Origin: JAYEPK01 sp048569615
GTDB lineage: Archaea > Thermoplasmatota > Penumbrarchaeia > Penumbrarchaeales > Penumbrarchaeaceae
Assembly (NCBI GenBank): GCA_048569615.1
Contig: JBLIRK010000011.1
Location: 1-64,000, forward strand
DNA length: 64,000 bases
Direction of reading: 5' to 3'
The notes under the pieces are model-generated. The model saw only the letters and a program-made list of their open reading frames with translations, searched no databases and was not told the DNA's origin. Positions 62,901 to 64,000 of the stretch are shown in pieces. A program made the translations under genes and the position numbers. How positions within the stretch are numbered: position 1 is the first letter of the stretch; each line of letters begins with the position of its first letter.

Positions 62901-63040
62901 CCGAGGGATCAGACGGCGGAGATTCCGAATGGGTTGTGGCGGTCGTGGTGATATCGATCGCGGTCCTGCTCGCCATCGCCGTCTACATCTTCGTAACCAC
63001 CAAGAGAAGGGAGGCCCTCGAGAACCCAAAAGATGATTAG
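59930..63040 (+). CDS. Large surface protein: parallel beta-helix, two FN3 domains, cadherin-like domain and C-terminal anchor
   Basis: The protein has 1036 residues, GTG start, with a signal (VIIAFLLLGLSFFIPGGAGA). Residues about 60-400 are right-handed beta-helix repeats, closing with NYYLEYKGVDDGSGGRRALDGIGDTY. Two fibronectin type III domains follow (PPSEIRIDPVPRGQGLTISWDWV; PPPPRDLTASAVTNRKVVLNWNPP), then a cadherin-like domain (GRFQDPDGDAVQLSIRE). The end is one helix (WVVAVVVISIAVLLAIAVYIFV) and TTKRREALENPKDD. AAAATAAAT lies about 30 bases before the GTG. Likely adhesin or glycan binder. Confidence 0.88.
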   Translation: MRPLPVIIAFLLLGLSFFIPGGAGAPEKPTEVIYDLEFPEGLVVGIGEDLIWENLTVSITGWSYIYGNLRLRNTTIHFFGDINNSSRLQMRNWGTFNATDLDGDPTTMDDMSRIISYSQNGTSIIPGHIALSYSINNSYIENVRIISGIMDLRDLEMRNSSILSPTMNSIIRDIRMKGNSNLTGIIFNEFYEKELYNITIDGYGTGIDHGQGSGNSTVQLREVQIRNCKKGILAPESGFRIRECTFVNNTEPISTGGDIFISDSTFRGGKLTLSRSGGSLIQRSEFVGLESLRNASNGKITDSTFRFCNIGLRSPTGMDIIRNSFLNCSTAVRDDSGCRLFHNSFGGNQRDAQGAVLSQWYNTTLLEGNYYLEYKGVDDGSGGRRALDGIGDTYIPYNGRDSYPLMKDRYWDMPVIPTLQLLYQKGSDAVTLVWDQTGFAGCIVQRSLRSDFSGSLSSWSVKDTAIRIPDNPNGTVHFRVMGYNSFGARGWSVPRSLPVDRKPLPPSEIRIDPVPRGQGLTISWDWVGEDVVRAFIFYGLPDEAPELAEADHPMNSVTVTGLVNGVEYEIWIQTLDSAGQFSGESQRVRGIPEDSVPPPPPRDLTASAVTNRKVVLNWNPPLEQDIGSYLLFRRLAGEMEWTLVKNLSRYTFTFDDGNLEDNTTYQYAMATVDDDGPISVLSHPVNATTLHYNDRPYFTGGEQIIYLVEDGPAVSMDLTGRFQDPDGDAVQLSIRESFPFQANLIGEVLWITPRPDEAGEGYVQLTASDGEEEVDFLFGVIIEPREDLPRGLLIESPVNGSVLLPGMAVRLRGEVYDPDVNHGDSLNITWTSDRDGILQHSSQGKINGLVELSPGPHLLTLSVVDRAGNMVQATSMVIVSLWGWGELPWDVSIGETSVLRKGELYGVEVKVTNDSPFVLRYYIKGTVGSGSNLPERMILIGPGTSERLMLELPQDLETGIELPILLMVEADTINGTYGGYMETDSTITIRPEGSDGGDSEWVVAVVVISIAVLLAIAVYIFVTTKRREALENPKDD

Positions 63041-63066
63041 AAGGTTCTTCGATTGAGAGGTCGAAG

Positions 63067-64000
63067 GTGCGATCTTTGAAGGAAAGGACCGTAAGTCTGG
63101 GAGAAGGAGCCGGTGGAGAGCTCATGCAGTCCATGCTCAAGGAGCTGGTGCTGCCGCTTGTCAGGACCGGAGCGAAGGAGACAGGTACCGGCATTCCGGC
63201 ATCCCTCCTGGACGATTCGGCCACCGTGGGAGATGCTGCCTTCACCATAGACGGACACACGGTATGGCCCCTTGAGTTCCCGGGAGGGGACATAGGATCG
63301 CTTTCGGTCTATGGCACGGTCAACGATCTCTGCGCTGTTGGGGCCAGGCCGGAGGCGCTCGCACTCTCCCTGGTAATAGAGGAGGGCATGGAAAAGGAGC
63401 TTCTTAAGAGGATATCCGCATCGATAGGCTCCGCCGCCGATAGGAGTGGCGTTACCATTGTAACCGGGGACACGAAGGTGGTGGAGAAGGGCGGCGTGAA
63501 GGGCATGATAGCGACCACGGCCGGACTGGGATGGAAGCATCCCCTCCTCGATGATAACCTGTATAAGGCCGGAAGGGAGCCGGGATGGCTCAGGGATGAT
63601 TCGCTCAGGTCCGGGGACAGCCTGATATTGACAGGCCCTGTCGGCGATCACGGGATATCCCTCCTCTCATTCCGGGAGGGATACGGTTTCGAGACCGAGG
63701 TCGTGTCCGACCTCGCTCCCATGGTCGAGGTGATGGACAGGGTCCTGGGAGCAGGAGGGGTGGTAGCGGCGAAGGACCTGACCCGCGGGGGCGTTGCAAA
63801 CGCCCTCAACGAGTGGAGCTCCAAGAACAACCTTTCCCTGAACGTGGTTGAGGAGAAGATACCCGTGAGGGAGCCTGTGAGGTCCGCTTGCGACCTTCTC
63901 GGGCTGGATCCCTTCGAGATAGGGAACGAGGGCAAGATGATCCTGGCTGTGGCCCCCGGTTTCGAGGATGCGGTGCTCTCCGCCCTCAGGTCATGCCCTA
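63067..64000 (+). CDS. hypE: Hydrogenase expression/formation protein HypE (3' end off the window)
   Basis: The frame starts at GTG 63067 with GAGAGGT just upstream and remains open to the edge, giving 311 residues. It matches HypE: GEGAGGELMQSMLKELVLPL, LLDDSATVG, VWPLEFPGGDIGSLSVYGTVNDLCAVGARPEAL, VTGDTKVVEKG, ILTGPVGDHGISLLS, KDLTRGGVANALNE and FEIGNEGKM. With HypF it makes the cyanide ligand of [NiFe] hydrogenase by dehydrating a thiocarboxamide on its C-terminal Cys, which lies beyond the edge. No other hydrogenase gene is in the window, so hydrogen metabolism is only suggested. Confidence 0.93.
   Translation, partial: MRSLKERTVSLGEGAGGELMQSMLKELVLPLVRTGAKETGTGIPASLLDDSATVGDAAFTIDGHTVWPLEFPGGDIGSLSVYGTVNDLCAVGARPEALALSLVIEEGMEKELLKRISASIGSAADRSGVTIVTGDTKVVEKGGVKGMIATTAGLGWKHPLLDDNLYKAGREPGWLRDDSLRSGDSLILTGPVGDHGISLLSFREGYGFETEVVSDLAPMVEVMDRVLGAGGVVAAKDLTRGGVANALNEWSSKNNLSLNVVEEKIPVREPVRSACDLLGLDPFEIGNEGKMILAVAPGFEDAVLSALRSCP

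Overview
The window is archaeal and most likely comes from a member of the Thermoplasmatota (Euryarchaeota). The evidence is a ribosomal/RNA polymerase cluster rps13-rps4-rps11-rpoD in which RpoD carries a two-cluster ferredoxin insert, a KH/beta-CASP aCPSF1 nuclease, Hel308, Nop5, a proteasome beta subunit, CarS (archaeal ether-lipid synthesis), UPF0179, DUF123 and presenilin-type intramembrane proteases. A bacterial-type class II HMG-CoA reductase and the large load of surface proteins with a C-terminal anchor fit the same lineage. Many genes have a TATA-like box about 25-30 bases before the start codon, which suggests leaderless transcripts. Placement is inferred from gene content only.

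Layout: 1-2.4 kb, TetR and PadR regulators with palindromic operators beside a FetA/FetB-type ABC exporter. 2.4-12.2 kb, two paralogous serine hydrolases around a gingipain-like (C25) membrane-anchored peptidase, a 1317-residue FG-GAP/UnbV/PKD surface protein and an acidic EF-hand-like surface protein. 12.3-17 kb, a 28-residue membrane peptide, Nop5, Hel308 and a divergent presenilin-like protease. 17.0-27.6 kb, an AT-rich accessory island with a decayed IS5-type element, small zinc proteins, an RRM protein with a hairpin leader, an HTH-PAS-PAS regulator, a cupin/B12-radical-SAM operon, a site-2 protease and a thrombospondin-type-3-repeat protein. 27.6-32.3 kb, a zinc-ribbon membrane protein, then a hairpin-dense noncoding segment holding tRNA-Leu(GAG) and a partial duplicate of it, followed by the rpoD/ribosomal operon. 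32.5-40.7 kb, UPF0179, HMG-CoA reductase, a PF04008 protein, a second presenilin-like protease with a huge inserted domain, a polytopic membrane protein, DUF123, aCPSF1 and proteasome beta. 40.8-43.3 kb, a DUF2318/MacB-type ATPase/FtsX-type permease operon like those of the FTR1-P19 iron systems. 43.5-63 kb, surface proteins (two S8 subtilases, FG-GAP, beta-helix and FN3 proteins) mixed with housekeeping genes (CarS, TrmJ, TruA). The right edge is a partial hypE.

Themes: (1) an unusual density of membrane-linked proteolysis, with one C25-like, two S8, two presenilin-like and one S2P protease, alongside giant surface proteins anchored by one C-terminal helix. Some of these carry proline/glutamine-rich cytoplasmic tails with a recurring F-x-P-V motif. 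(2) The most unexplained DNA is the roughly 450-bp hairpin array around tRNA-Leu (29467-29920), with a perfect 49-bp duplication. (3) The AT-rich island carries several small, poorly described proteins, including a two-member Cys/His-rich family. All calls come from reading the sequence; no database search was possible.
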